The notes beneath the pieces are model-generated. The model searched no databases, was not told the origin of the DNA, and saw only the letters and a program-made list of their open reading frames with translations. DNA of 64,000 bases, taken from positions 248,001 to 312,000 of the forward strand of contig NC_088935.1 of NCBI RefSeq assembly GCF_033473495.1. The letters are read 5' to 3'. The translations under genes were made by a program, and so were the position numbers. The stretch comes from Cercospora beticola. Its lineage: Eukaryota; Ascomycota; Dothideomycetes; Mycosphaerellales; Mycosphaerellaceae. Of this stretch, positions 34,435 through 47,100 are shown piece after piece. Each line of letters starts with the position of its first letter. The first letter of the stretch is position 1.

Positions 34435-36704
34435 ATGGCGACCAAGTCGCTCCCTTTGACCATCTCGAACCGTTCCCTCAAGCAGATCCTCTCCGATCTC
34501 ACCTCACTATACGTCGCGCACCGAACGAAGATCTCGCGGACAATATATGCCGCTCTTCTTCTAGCTGTCATACAACGCATCCGTGGAGCCATCAAGGAGC
34601 AAAAGGCAGCTGCTGCGAGAGCAGCGGACAATCGCCGCAAAGGACTTGGAGGCGATGAACATGGCAAGAAGAGGAAGGTCGAGCTCAATCGGGAGTTCTT
34701 TCGCAGTCTTGGACGACTCCTTCGAATATGCATACCATCATGGAAGAGCAAGGAAGCACGGTTACTTGCGAGTCATTCCGTGTTTCTCGTCCTTCGGACA
34801 CTCATCAGTTTGTAAGCTAGCACGCGGCGTGAGTATGCTCCACTTGGAAGCTGACATGTCCCAGGTATGTCGCGGAGCTAGATGGCCGACTAGTCAGCGA
34901 CTTGGTGAGAGGTCGAGGGAAAGCTTTCCTCAAAGGCCTCGTGTGGTGGATGCTCGTTGCTGTTCCAGCCACGTTCACCAACTCGATGCTGTCATACCAC
35001 CAAACCACCCTATCGTTATCGTACCGCGCACGCCTGACCAACTACATCCACAACTTGTATCTTGGCAACATGACCTTTTACACCCTCTCAGCATTGGACG
35101 ACAGGATAAAGAATGCAGATCAGCTCATCACAGTCGATGTCACAAAGTTCTCGAACAGTTTGGCCGAGCTCTACTCCAGTCTGTCTAAACCCACATTGGA
35201 TCTGGTTATCTACAATTGGTCACTTTCTCGGAGCGTTGGTGGTGAAGGACTGTTTGCTATGAGCTTAATGGTCCAGCTGAGCGCCAGCCTGATGAGAGCG
35301 CTGACGCCGCCATTCGGGAAATACGTTGCGGAAGAAGCGAAATTGGAGGGTGAATTCAGAGCACAGCATTCTCGTCTCATCGATTACAGCGAAGAAATTG
35401 CGCTGTATGATGGAGCTGATGCAGAGAAAGACATGGTCGACAAAGGCTATTTCACACTCATCCGACATGTCAATAGGATACTGCGAAGACGACTGTACCA
35501 TGGAATTATGGAAGAATTCGTGGTCAAGTACTTCTGGGGATCATTGGGCCTTCTGCTATGCAGTGTCCCGGTTTTCTTCAAACTGCCAGGAGCGCAGCCT
35601 GGTGGCCAAGGGACTGGCGACAGGACAGAATCGTTCATCACGAACAGACGACTGCTTTTGCAATCGAGCGATGCCTTTGGCAGACTCATGTTCTCCTACA
35701 AGGAGGTCTCCGAACTGGCAGGATACACAAGTCGCGTCAGCATGCTTCTGGACGTCATTGCAGATATCCAGCGTGGGCATTTCGAAAAGGCTCTGGTTTC
35801 CTCAGCCTCAACGGAAGACAACGCTCAAATCCTGGCTGGGAGAGGTGAGCTCGAAGAGGGAGATGACATCAAGTTTGATAATGTCCCGATTGTATCGCCA
35901 AATGGTGATATTCTGGTGAAAGCCCTATCATTTCACATCAAACAAGGCGACCATATGCTGATCGTGGGACCAAACGGTTGTGGCAAGAGCAGCTTGTTCC
36001 GCATTCTCGGTGGTCTGTGGCCGGTATACGGCGGCATGGTTCGGAAACCTTCCAATGAAGACATCTTCTACGTTCCGCAACGGCCATATTTGAGCAAGGG
36101 AACTTTGCGACAACAGATCCTCTACCCGGATAATCTCCTCGACATGCGCGCCAAGGGCATCCGAGATCAAGACCTGGTTGACATTATGATCAAATTGGGC
36201 CTTGAATCCCTCCTCAGCATATCCGGCTCGCAAAACACCAACGACCCAAGCGCCTCCAACAGCCCTGCAGAAAACCGAGGGCGATCACAGATCGACACCA
36301 GTGGTCTCAATGCCGAACAAGAATGGCCAGAGGCTTTGAGCACAGGCTTCCAGCAACGCGTAGCTGCCGCCCGACTATTCTACCATCGACCAAAATATGC
36401 CATTCTCGACGAATGCACGTCATCTCTGACGCCAGAAGTGGAGAAGATCATGTATGATGAGGCGAAAGCACTAGGAATCACGTTGATGACTGTGAGCCAT
36501 CGACGAAGCTTATGGAGGTACCATGGTTGGATTCTGCAATTTGATGGGCAAGGTGGACATGTATTTACGCGTCTCGATGCTGATAAGAGGTTGGCGCTGG
36601 AGGACGAGAAGGAAGAGTTAGATTTGCAGTTGCGTGCTTCTCCTGAGTGGGAGCAGAGGGTTAAGGAGCTGGAGTCGGGACTTGAGGCTGGTGCTGCGTC
36701 GTGA
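34435..36704 (+). CDS. pxa1: Peroxisomal ABCD-type half-transporter (fatty acyl-CoA import)
   Basis: Two exons, 34435-34811 and 34865-36704, across a 53-nt intron, encode 738 aa. The N-terminal membrane region includes [20 protein letters not shown], matching the ABCD/ALD family. The EAA-like loop region and [20 protein letters not shown] follow. The ATPase has Walker [10 protein letters not shown] near residue 493, Walker [12 protein letters not shown] near 637, and switch His in TVSHRRSLW. The ABC signature is LSTGFQQR rather than LSGGEKQR. The half-transporter should dimerise in the peroxisome membrane and import long-chain acyl-CoA for beta-oxidation. Whether it corresponds to yeast Pxa1 or Pxa2 cannot be settled from sequence alone, so the symbol is approximate. 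Confidence 0.88.
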
Positions 36705-37477
36705 TGGTGTGACAGTACGACTTTTTCAAGAGCGTTAGTGGCAACCGGCTCAGCAGTCCTGACACGCACAAAGCTCTTCCGAATGCCACATTCGCTGACA
36801 CATGATGAGGCGGATCTAGTCCGTGATGCGAGTGACCGCCTTGCCGCGCCAAAGTGAGGCGGCCTCACATCGTTAGCGAATTCCGTGAGGCGAAGTCGCT
36901 CTAAGACTGGTGCGACACGTTTCCATTGTGACCTATGCCTAGCAGATGCAGGATGCATGAAGAACCGCAGCGGATCGCTATATTATTAGCATATACAAAT
37001 AGATCTGTTGACTCCTTCATTGCCTTCCTTCCATGACATTGCCAATTCCCACGTCGTGCCTCAGGCATTTCGCAATTTCGTTCTCCTCACGAGTCATTCT
37101 TCGCCTGGACTGCATCCTTCCTTGCTTAACAATATCAGCCTTAACAACAGCATAAAACAAGCGGCCTCCAGTGACTGTTTGTCGATTCGTGGATTATTGA
37201 AGATACCGAGGAATTAAAAAAGACCTGACCTGTTGACCATAAGCTCGGCCAGGAGCAAAGGACGCGCCACACAAGAGAGTACCATGACAGGATAAGAGGC
37301 AAAACGATGTTAGTGCCGATGGCTCCGGATGCGTTCAATTATTCCCATCAAGTTCAGCCACTGCGTGGGAACTGGTTGGATCCTGGGTATCTGTCGCGCC
37401 GGCGCGAAGTGCTGGAAGAGACCGTGTACGGTCCTGTTGCAGATCCCCTACGCACGATCAATATGATGCTGGTACTC
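36705..37477. other. Convergent 3' intergenic region
   Basis: AT-rich around 36970-37230, consistent with two facing terminators. No gene recognised. Confidence 0.5.
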
Positions 37478-38191
37478 TCAAGGTTGCAGGCCTACTGACC
37501 TCAGCTCTTGCTCCTCAGCATTATCTATCAGCCTGCTGGCATAGAGGTGTTGGATCATGGACCTGGACGCTCGAGGCTCGGCAAGCCCGCCTCTGGTGTG
37601 ATACGCCACCACGTGAGCCCATCGGTCGCGCCAGGCATCCTGGCCAGAAGGTCCCGTGTATTCCCAACCACATTGAAGAAAAGGACATTCCACGTGCCTT
37701 GGCAGTTGGTTCCGGAGGTGCGTCCGACAATGCATGTCCCAATGTGCAACATTACCAAACATCTGGCTACATCCTAGGAAAACGAAAGGACATTGCCATG
37801 TTGCCGGTCGCTGGTCGCGCACAACGTCTCCTTCCTCGCTAGTTGTGTCCACCAGCATGGGTTGATATTGATCAGCGGCGGAACCTGTCCAGACATCTGA
37901 GAAATCGCTGCCCACCGTCGATCCATAATTGGTCAAGGATGGAACTTGGGCCGAACCTGGATATGAACCTCGACTCTGAGCAGATGGCGCTATGGAGGAC
38001 CATGTTGAAGATGCCATTGGGATGGATCTCGGACCTGCGTTGCCCGAAAGAGGCTGGTAGTCCTGGCTGTTGAGGCGTTGCTCCAAGTCTCCTGCGCCCG
38101 TCTCGAACCACTCGCTCACACGGCGGTCCACTTGCGAACTCCTTCGGACTCTGCGACCTAGCACGTACGAGGGATCAAGGTCACTGCCCAT
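37478..38191 (-). CDS. Short C2H2-like zinc-binding protein
   Basis: Single exon, 237 aa from the first in-frame ATG at 38191; the open frame extends upstream without an ATG, so an additional 5' exon is possible. The N-terminal two thirds are Ser-rich and disordered. The C-terminal part contains two Cys/His clusters: CPFVFLGCSQMFGNVAHWDM with HCRTH, then CPFLQCGWEYTG...W followed by HVVAYH. They resemble degenerate C2H2 fingers with long loops, a type common in Dothideomycetes. DNA binding is possible but unproven. It faces the ABC transporter tail to tail. Confidence 0.7.
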   Translation of the reverse strand: MGSDLDPSYVLGRRVRRSSQVDRRVSEWFETGAGDLEQRLNSQDYQPLSGNAGPRSIPMASSTWSSIAPSAQSRGSYPGSAQVPSLTNYGSTVGSDFSDVWTGSAADQYQPMLVDTTSEEGDVVRDQRPATWQCPFVFLGCSQMFGNVAHWDMHCRTHLRNQLPRHVECPFLQCGWEYTGPSGQDAWRDRWAHVVAYHTRGGLAEPRASRSMIQHLYASRLIDNAEEQELRSVGLQP

Positions 38192-40678
38192 GATGTCTGC
38201 CTCATGTGGACCACGAAGAATGCTGAGAATGTATGTGCTGACTTCCAACAGATCCCTGGTACCAGCAAATGGCGGAGTGCAAGATCTGACATGGCATCAG
38301 CAGATCTTATAACGAAGGGACTCCGCGACGTGGTCAAGCTTGGCCGACATTGAAGATCGGCCTGATCAGCGATATCGCGAACAGGTTCGCACAGAGTCTG
38401 TACGTGATGCAGACGGACTGCCCGACCATGCGCCAGTCTAGCATGGCCAATGTGAGCGCACTGTGGCAACCCAGGCCCACTGGTTCACTAGACCGAAGAC
38501 CTTCTCGATGACAACGCGCACACTCCACCGCTCGAGCCTACCAGACGCCGGCAGTCAATCATATCACGTCCGGCCATGTACTCCGCAAGTCACTTGTCAC
38601 ATGGGCCATTCGATGGTATCCCTCCGGCGCGTGCCGCCGACATCCTTTCCATATGACGTTCTTTCATCGCCATTGCCGACCTCTTACCCTAGTTTGCATG
38701 CTGTTCACAGGGCCGCTCCGAGCGCAAGCTAGCCCTATCGACGGCTCTGCCATCAAATGCTTTCCTCTTTTGGAAGCCGGGGTCGGATGCAGCGATCTGG
38801 TCCAATCCGAAGGGCGGTGATAGCGATGGGAAGGTTGAACGTTCCCCACGACGTGACATCTCTATGCGCTAGTCTGGGAATCCGGGCGTCAGATTGGTCA
38901 CCAAGGTTACCGGTCAAGCAAGCCACGATGCTTGATGTCGTTATGAAGACAGCGGGCAAGCAGTAGTTGCATGCACAAGCCAACAGCGGGATGGCATCAA
39001 GCTCCCTGGGAGCACCAATTCGCGCCCGAATATGCTCTCAACGGCCCTAGCCTCGACGATGGCCGCTGGTGAGGGTATCGCTGACTCCGTAGTCCACTCA
39101 CTTAGCACAGCAGTCGACGATTAGCTGATCAACCTGACGAGCTTCGCAGCACTGATCTAGGACACAGGGTTCGCATGCAGCTGCACGCGCGCCATCATGC
39201 AAGACTGCTGCCCACCTGCAGTCACGGAGTAGCTGGAAGCCGGATATACTCGCCGTTCATACATCAATTCAGCAGACAGCCAGAGTGGCTTTACTTGAAT
39301 GTCTGCAGTAGCATCGTAAGTTCCGGAAACCAGAGAGAAAAGAAGGCCTCACCCCTTCACAGCCTCGTTTGCCTTGACAGTGCCAGGCCGCAAGGACTCC
39401 AAGCCACTCGTGCTCGCTCGTATTGGCTTTCCAGGTTGGCAAGTTGGGGGACTGCAATCGGTCATGAAGTCGGCGTTGCTCCGCTGTGGTGATCAGTTGT
39501 TCGGCACGCCAATGCAATCACGTACTTGCCATATAGAGGTGTAATGTAGGCTGCATTCAAGAAGTCAGGTTTGGAATTTGTAGCTGCAACTGCTCCGCAC
39601 AGTCAGTGATTTCAAGATACTGCTCGAAGCATCAGCAATGTTGTTGATATGTCTCGTGACCACCGAGCAAGTGGGTGTAGCTGTGGCTTCTCGTTGTGCA
39701 CGGCCCCAGAATGTTGCGATTGGTCGAGATGCAGGTTCTGCTGTTGAATTCCGCCGAGCAGGCATGCAGCTCATGTAGGATTCGCTGGGCCAGTGACTCG
39801 AAGCGGACCTGCACTCTCCACAGCTCTCCTTCATTATTGTGCGAGTTTGATCAAGACATGGGCGTTGCGCGAGCAGACAACTGCGTCGGTGTTCTCCCGT
39901 CACTGCTCACGCACGGCAGAGCTGCGACGTCGGCTGCGAGTCCGCCAAGTCTCGCTTCGGCTATGTCATCGCGTTTGCAGCCGAGCGCGGTGGAAGGAGC
40001 ACCGATGCAGCGTTCGCAACAGCCAAACCACGAGGTCAAAACCATCCGGCGCTGATGCATCTGGAGCAGAGCTGGCGACAGCCAAGCGATGTGTGGGCAG
40101 CGCAGCGTCATGTGGCAGCTGGGATGCCGCCAGACGTTGGGAAAAGTAATAACCTTTGGGACGCAGTGAGCACGGACCGCTGAGGCACTATCACATGCTC
40201 TTCTTTCACATGCATCTGCGTGGGCGCAATTCTCACCTTGCGCTGTAGCGACAACGACAACATCATCTCAATCCACCAGGCACTGCAGCAATCGTTGAAG
40301 TCGCCTGTTGCTCCAAACAGAGTCCACGCCCACGTCCACGCCAACACTCCATCAATCGTGCCGCATCTCGAGTCTAGACCCATTGTCGCCGCCATTCTCC
40401 ACTCGCTCCCGTCGCTCAATCACCACGACACAATAGCAGACATCTCCGCTTCCCCAATTATAGTCTGTCAATAGAAGGAGACAATCAGCAGCAGGACGGC
40501 TGGCAATGGTGGTGAACGCATGAAACACAATGACAATCCAGTCACCGCGAGCCCTCCGGACAATCTTGAACGCTCACCATAAGAAGCACCCAAACATTCG
40601 CATAACGTCCAATCTTCAAGAACATCAGACACACTGGCGGCGGCTCAGGTAGCACGATCGGCAGGCCTGCCCAGAGCC
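38192..40678. other. Long divergent intergenic region upstream of the bHLH gene
   Basis: 2.5 kb between two regulator-type genes. Only short shadow frames occur. A CCACGCCCACGTCCACGCC run near 40324-40344 is a local direct repeat. Fungal transcription-factor genes often have very long leaders and promoters, so this may be mostly regulatory. No RNA gene or transposon remnant recognised. Confidence 0.45.
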
Positions 40679-42285
40679 ATGGACAACCCGTACCACCACC
40701 ACCAAGGGCAGCAACCCCAAAGTATCGACATGTTGGCCGTGTATGGCGGTGCGAAGGAGTTCTCTGGTGAGTTGCGACGATGCTGATCAGCGTATGCAAT
40801 GCATCTATGTGATGTGACACTGACGCGTGCCTCAAAGGCGATTCCTTCAGCTTCGACCTGAGCCAGGTGCCTCCATCCGGGCAACCTCTGCTGTCCGGAT
40901 CCGAGCAGAACCTCATTGCCGATTTCTTCACACACCCTGACGACTTCTCCAGCGGCAAGCATGTTGCGTTCGGATATTACGAAGAGCCTTCAACAAACAC
41001 CGCCGGGGGTAGCAACGCCGCAGAGCACCTCGCGCCTTCGCATTCACTTCAGCATCCCAACGTTTTGCATGACACCAATTTCGGCTACACCCACAACCAG
41101 GGCCACAACAGCAATAATGTGGGCAGCCAGTTTCGCAGCGATGATGCCACACGCAAGTCCAAAAGCTACTCAGCGAACGAGATAAACAGTATGGCGACCT
41201 ACAGCCAACAGGCAATGTCGCAAAATGACGTGGCGGCTGCCACTACCCTCAGCGGCTTTCGCAACAACGCATCTAACGAAGGTTTCACACTGGACGGTGC
41301 GAGCTGGGGCGCCATGAGTATGTCAGGTCTGAACGCAAGTAGTGCAGGCGGCTTTGGCAGCGACCGACAGTGGCTACATAGCTCCGTCCCGCGAACGGCT
41401 CCTAACAACGCCCCACCGCGGGACAGCGGTGGCAGTCTCGTTGAAATGGTGATCGGAGACATGCACCGCAGCGCATACGTACCCACAACAGCACCTCAAA
41501 GTGCCAGACCCTTTGGCACTTTCGGCAGCGATACGAGTTTTTCGAACGGCAACTTCGCCGGTACTGCCACCGATCACAGCCAGAAGGTTGGAAATCTATT
41601 AGGCATCCCTCTAGCTCCTCAAGCAGCTGGAATCCCACCAAATAATGGCCACGACCGATTTCGCCAAGACGTGCCGGCGGACCATGGATCGCAACCCCAC
41701 CACAGCCAGCAGTTCGCTCCGCAGTACAGCACCGCATGGAATGGCGCAGGACCGTATTCGCAGCAAGGATCCAACAAGCGGCCTAACAGCAACAGTGCGA
41801 GCGGCGTGAAGCAGGAGTACGACGAGGGAGACGACGATGAAGGCGACGGTGGCGCGAGAAAGCGGCGCAAGTCGATGGCAACTCCTTTTCAACCAACTCA
41901 TACGGCGATGTACGCTCAACAGTACCCCATGCCCCCGCCTCAGATGCCATACGCGAACGGTCCGATGACGCTCCCCGTACACGACGTGCGACGTGGCCCG
42001 CCCCGCAAGAAGGAGAATCTCACGGACGATCAAAAACGAGCAAACCACATCGTTTCGGAGAAGAAGCGCCGCGAGATCATCAATCAAGGCTATCGCGATC
42101 TCAATGAGCTCACGCCAGCTCTTGCGATGGGCAAATCTGGCCTTTCGCGCTCCGAGTGCCTGACAGAGATAAACAACTACCTCTATGCGCTGCAACTCGC
42201 AAATGCCCGCATCATCAAGGACCTACAGCTGGATCCCGCTGCCTTTGCGATAGCCCCGCCGGCGGGTCAGACCAGTGGCTACTGA
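40679..42285 (+). CDS. bHLH transcription factor, Ino4/Rtg-like
   Basis: Two exons, 40679-40766 and 40838-42285, joined by a 71-nt intron (GTGAGT/AAG), encode 511 aa. The start MDNPYHHHQGQQPQ continues into GAKEFSGDSFSFDLSQVP across the junction. The middle is Asn/Ser/Gln/His-rich and disordered. A basic cluster (GGARKRRKSM) near residue 375 may be a nuclear signal. The bHLH lies at about 425-490: basic region KRANHIVSEKKRREII, helix 1 GYRDLNELTPAL, loop, helix 2 with SRSECLTEINNYLYALQ. The basic region His-x3-Glu-Lys-x-Arg-Arg predicts E-box (CANNTG) binding. Placement near fungal Ino4-type factors is tentative. A leucine zipper is not obvious. Confidence 0.85.
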
Positions 42286-43085
42286 GGACACATCATTTCA
42301 TCTGCTTCGAGCTATGTATGTTAAGTGTATATCGCTACACCTCACACACGACCGCCACGACCTGGTTTACGAATTATCGCACTTTACGATCCGAAAATTT
42401 CCGACATATTTCTTAATTTGCTTGCTCTACGACTTGGCCGTTTGATACCACCAACAGGCGTCTTCTTCGATAAATGGGGCAGTGGGAGTTGTATGGGTAT
42501 ACCCGAACTGGACATAGTGGTTGGCAAACGGCGTTTCTTCTTTCTTACTTCTTATGACGACACAGCCGAGGACGATACCATATAGATGGATGGGCGGCTT
42601 TAATTCCTCGGCGCGAAAAGGATGACGGTGCTATGTCACCGCTGTATACACACAAGACAGAATCGAGGTCGCGGTGATGCTCCAGATTTGGGCTTGGCTA
42701 CTTGCCAACGCTTTGCGAGCAAAGCTGCCACGGCCATTTGGAAGTCTGCTGAGAGAGCGACTTGTTGCTAGAGCACATGCTATTCATGTGTTCTTGTGCT
42801 TCCCCTTATGGGAGGCTGCATTTCAGCGTATCTAGTTTCAGACTGTATACAGAGGGCTTCTCGAATGACCGAACATTTACAAAAAAGATGCTGTGCTGAG
42901 TCCCCATCTCACGAAGCATTGAGTGTCTGTTAGAACGTTGTTCATGAATGTATGGGATGCACATGAAAATCTATGCAAGAGTTGAAGCTGCAAGCGAAGA
43001 AAGCCTTGTCCGTAGTGAAATTGGCGAAAATCTCTTTATACAACGAAAGCTGTTGATACAGTCATTTACATGCCTCGCACTTCCT
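42286..43085. other. Convergent 3' intergenic region
   Basis: 800 bp between the bHLH gene and mrpl16, tail to tail. The block near 42770-42791 resembles 4461-4481 with transitions only over the core (see findings). No gene seen. Confidence 0.5.
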
Positions 43086-43852
43086 TCAAGGCGCCGTAGT
43101 AGCCGGCATTCTCTCAGCCTGCTCCACCATATTCGGCCCCGGCGCAGGAACCTCCCTCCTCGGCCTTCTCAACATCTCCTCCGTAACCCCATTCCCCAAC
43201 TTCGTAATCCCCATCACAGGCGGATCCCCCTTCCTCACAAACTCATACTGCCCGGGCAATTTATTCCCCGCCAACCGAAAAGCATCCCTCACAACCTGCT
43301 CATGTATACTCCCTTCCAACTCAAACAAAATCCTACTAACCGGAACTCTAGCAGCCCAATGATCAAATGACCCCTTTCCTTTCCCCATTCGCTGATCGTT
43401 TCCAGAGGTGTAGACTCCAATATTTGCGGAGACGCGATGATAGAGGCGGTATTTCATGCCTCGGAGACGTTTTTTGATGGTTTCGTCGGCGATTTTGAGT
43501 TGTTGGGAGGAGATGCGGCGGTCGGTGTCGATGAGACGGATTCCGTAGCTGCCCCAGACGAGGGTTGTGCCTTTTGTGCTGCCGCCTGTGGGACATTTGG
43601 GGCGGCCTTTGCGGGATTTGGAGGATTCGCCGGCTTTGGGGATGAGCCAGTTTAAGGGGCGAGGGGTGGAGGAAAAGGCTCGGGATTGTGTTTGCGCTTG
43701 GGTGCATAGTGTCTGGAGAGCACTTCGTAGGCCTGGATTGGGTCAGTTTGTGGGTGTGTGATACGGAGGGAGTGTTTCGTACAGCAGGCGCGAGTGGTGA
43801 CTGATGCGAGGAGGGCTGAAGGGGCGCGAACGCCCACGCGCGTTGATGCCAT
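43086..43852 (-). CDS. mrpl16: Mitochondrial large-subunit ribosomal protein uL16m
   Basis: Two exons, 43852-43783 and 43732-43086, joined by a 50-nt intron (GTACGA/CAG, ACTGACC branch), encode 238 aa. The N-terminus is basic and Ala/Ser/Thr-rich (MASTRVGVRAPSALLASVTT), a likely mitochondrial presequence ending near SRAFSSTPRPLNW. The ribosomal core shows RKGRPKCPTGGSTKGTTL, WGSYGIRLIDTDRRIS, IKKRLRGMKYRLYHRV, RMGKGKGSFDHWAARVP and PGQYEFVRKGDPP. The GKGKG motif and the loop around it place bacterial L16 at the A-site finger/peptidyl-transferase region. The C-terminus is a Pro-rich extension. Divergent to rfc1 with 319 bp between the ATGs. Confidence 0.93.
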
Positions 43853-44171
43853 GTTGTTTGTATGTTCCACGCACAGGAAATGGAGCAGTTGCTCGATGCT
43901 ATCGCCGCATCCCGTTCAATGCCAGGCCTGTCGTCGGCGTCGGCGGGAGATGCGAAAGTTGTGGTCGGTTCGGCAGCTGCCGAGAAAGCTTCCCCGTGCG
44001 TGGCTGCCCATTCACGCGTCATGACCGCGTCGCAGCGACACGAGAAGGAGCTGGTGTCTGTTCGACTGCCTGCCTGCCTGCCTGCACCTGCTGTGCCGCA
44101 CGCTGCTTGGCCATCTTGCACAAAGACGCGAGACAGACCGCGCGTGTTGGAATTCACATTGAACCCTCATA
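43853..44171. promoter_or_regulatory. Bidirectional promoter of mrpl16 and rfc1
   Basis: 319 bp separate the two start codons, so one region must serve both genes. It carries an MCB element (see 44014-44019) and several CGCG-containing sites. Confidence 0.6.
44014..44019. promoter_or_regulatory. MCB box ACGCGT (MBF site)
   Basis: A perfect palindromic ACGCGT lies 153 bp upstream of the rfc1 ATG. This hexamer is the core bound by the Mbp1/Swi6 (MBF) G1/S activator in yeasts, and replication genes such as RFC1 are classic targets. The match is seen directly; the regulation is inferred. Confidence 0.55.
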
Positions 44172-47100
44172 ATGCCGTCCGACATTCGCTCGTTCTTTGG
44201 TGGCAAGCCTGCAGGCACGCCGGCCGAGAAGCCCAAGTCCAAGGAGGAACCCAAGAAGCGAGGCCGACCACGGAAAGTTGTGGAAGATGACGAGGATGAC
44301 GACGAGCCTGTTGCGAAGAAAACTTCCCCTAAGAAGTCCGCTGCGAAGAAGAAGGTTGAGCCAGAACCCGAACTTGAAGAGACGACCGCGAGTGCTTTCT
44401 TTGGCGGCGGAAAGCCCAAACGTTCTGAAGCTGTGAGACCGAAGAAGGAGAACACTGGTACTGCCCAGAGCACCCCTCAAAAGGCCACTCCGAAAGCCAA
44501 GGCCAATGGCACGAAAGCTAGCGGCAAGACCTCGAGCCGATCGAAAAAGGCTACGAGTTACGTCGACCTTGATGCCGATGATTTCCCCGATGATGATATG
44601 GAAGACAATGCAGACGATGAATTTAAAGCTGCAGCCAAGGTTGGCAAGCGGAGGGGCGATGACTACGAGGAGGGCACTGATGAGGATGAGGATATGATCC
44701 AGCCAAAGAGAAGGGCCGCGGGCAGGCAGAAAAAGCTTCAAGACAATGGACAAGATGATGCAGATCCGGACGAGGACATCGATATGAAGGACACGAATCC
44801 TGATGACGATTTCGTAGTGCCAGACGATGACGAGGAGATTGTCGAGAGTAAGCCGGCCAAGAAGACGCCCGTCAAAAGCTCGAAGAAGCGAAAATCGACT
44901 GCAATCGAGGAAGACGACGACGATGACCTAGAGATCGAAGAAGTGAAGCCTGCCAAGAAGCGTGCGACACCTCAGAAGAAGACGACAGCTGCGTCCAAGA
45001 AAGCGAAGAAGGATGCTCCTCAGGATAGCGCAGAAGTGCAAGCCATATTTGATAGCATACCAACGATAAAACCTCCGTCACCTCCCAGCAAGAAGGACGG
45101 TGAGGATGGCGGCAAGCCAAAGTTCCAATTTGGTGCACAGCACGCCAATTCCGCCGTGCCTGCAGGGGCATTATCCGATTCAGATATGCCCTCAGGAGCG
45201 GAAAACTGTCTTGCTGGATTAGCATTTGTCTTCACAGGGCAGTTGGAGCGATTGGGCCGCGAGCAGGGACAGAACCTGGTGAAACGCTACGGAGGTCGCA
45301 TTATGAGCGCGCCATCGAGCAAAACCAGCTACGTCGTGCTTGGTGAGGACGCTGGACCAAAGAAGCTCGCCACCATTCAGCAACACAAGCTCAAGGTCAT
45401 CAATGAAGAAGGCTTGTTTGAGCTTATACGACGCTTGCCCGCCAACGGAGGTTCCGGCGCTGCAGCAGAAAAGTATGCCGAAAAGATGGCCAAGGAGGAG
45501 GAACAGATCCGAGAACAAGCTGCAGAGCTGGAACGTGAAGAGCAGGAGCGAAAGGCTCGTATTGCGGCGAAAGCTGCAAAGCAGAGCCCGGTCAAGCAGG
45601 CTTCGAAAGCTGCTCCGGCCGCGTCAAAATCGGATAAAGGCAAGCAAGCAGCAGATGGCCCTGATAGTCGATTGTGGACTGTCAAGTATGCTCCGACGCA
45701 GATGTCCATGATATGCGGCAACAAAGGACAAGTGGAAAAGCTGCAACGCTGGCTGCGCGCTTTTCCGAAGAACCAGCGGACCGGCTTCAAAATGCCCGGA
45801 CCAGATGGCTCTGGCACTCATCGCGCCGTGATGATCCATGGACCCCCTGGCATCGGCAAGACCACTGCAGCACATCTTATTGCTAAGATGGAAGGCTACG
45901 ACATCGTCGAATCCAACGCGTCTGACACTCGCTCGAAGAAGCTTGTTGAAAACGGGCTGAAGGGCACACTAGCAGCCACCTCTCTTATGGGATACTTTTC
46001 ACAAGGAGTCGAGGACGTCAAAGAAGCAAACAAAAAGATCGTCTTGGTCATGGACGAAGTCGACGGTATGAGTGCCGGAGATCGTGGAGGTGTGGGAGCA
46101 CTGGCTGCAGTATGCAAGAAGACCCAGGTCCCCATGATCCTGATCTGCAATGATCGGAAGTTGCCCAAGATGAAACCATTCGACTTCTGCACTTTTGATC
46201 TGCCTTTCCGTCGACCTACTACCGACCAGATTCGAGCACGCATCATGACAATTGCATTTCGAGAAGGCATGAAGCTACCCCCTCCAGTCATCAACGCACT
46301 GATCGAAGGATCTGGTGCCGATATCAGACAGGTGATCAACATGATCAGCCAAGCCAAATTGGACGATCAGGCAATGTGCTTCGAAGACGGGAAAGACATG
46401 AGCAAAGCTTGGGAGAAGCACACCGTCCTCAAGCCGTGGGATATGGTGGGCAAGATTCTTGGCGGAGGGCTGTTCAACGAAGCGTCCAAGTCGACCTTGA
46501 ACGACAAGACTGAACTTTATTTCAATGATCACGAATTTGCACCCCTCATGTTGCAGGAGAACTATCTTGGCACGAATCCACAGCGGTCCAACAAGTACAA
46601 TGATCAGCCTAGCAGGAAGCGATTGGCGGCTTTGGAACTGGCAAGCAAGGCGGCAGACTCCATTAGTGATGGAGATTTGGTCGACCGCATGATCCACGGC
46701 AGTCAGCAGCAATGGTCACTCATGCCCACACATGCTGTCTTCAGCTTTGTACGTCCTGCAAGCTTCGTGTATGGCAGCATGGCTGGCTCGCAGACGCGTT
46801 TCACTGCTTGGCTCGGCAACAATTCCAAGACGGGCAAGCTGTCAAGATTCGTGAAGGAGATCCAAGGACACATGCGTCTGCGGGTCACAGCAGACAAGAA
46901 CGAGATTCGGCAGACATACTTGCCGATTTTGTTTGAGAAGCTCGTCAAGCGCTTGCAAAAGGAAGGCAAGGATGCTGTGCCAGAGATAATCGAGCTCATG
47001 GATTCGTACTACCTCACCAAGGATGACTGGGATGCTATTCTGGAGCTTGGTGTGGGCGGGGCTGATATGGAGCACGTCAAGATCGAGACGCAGGCGAAGG

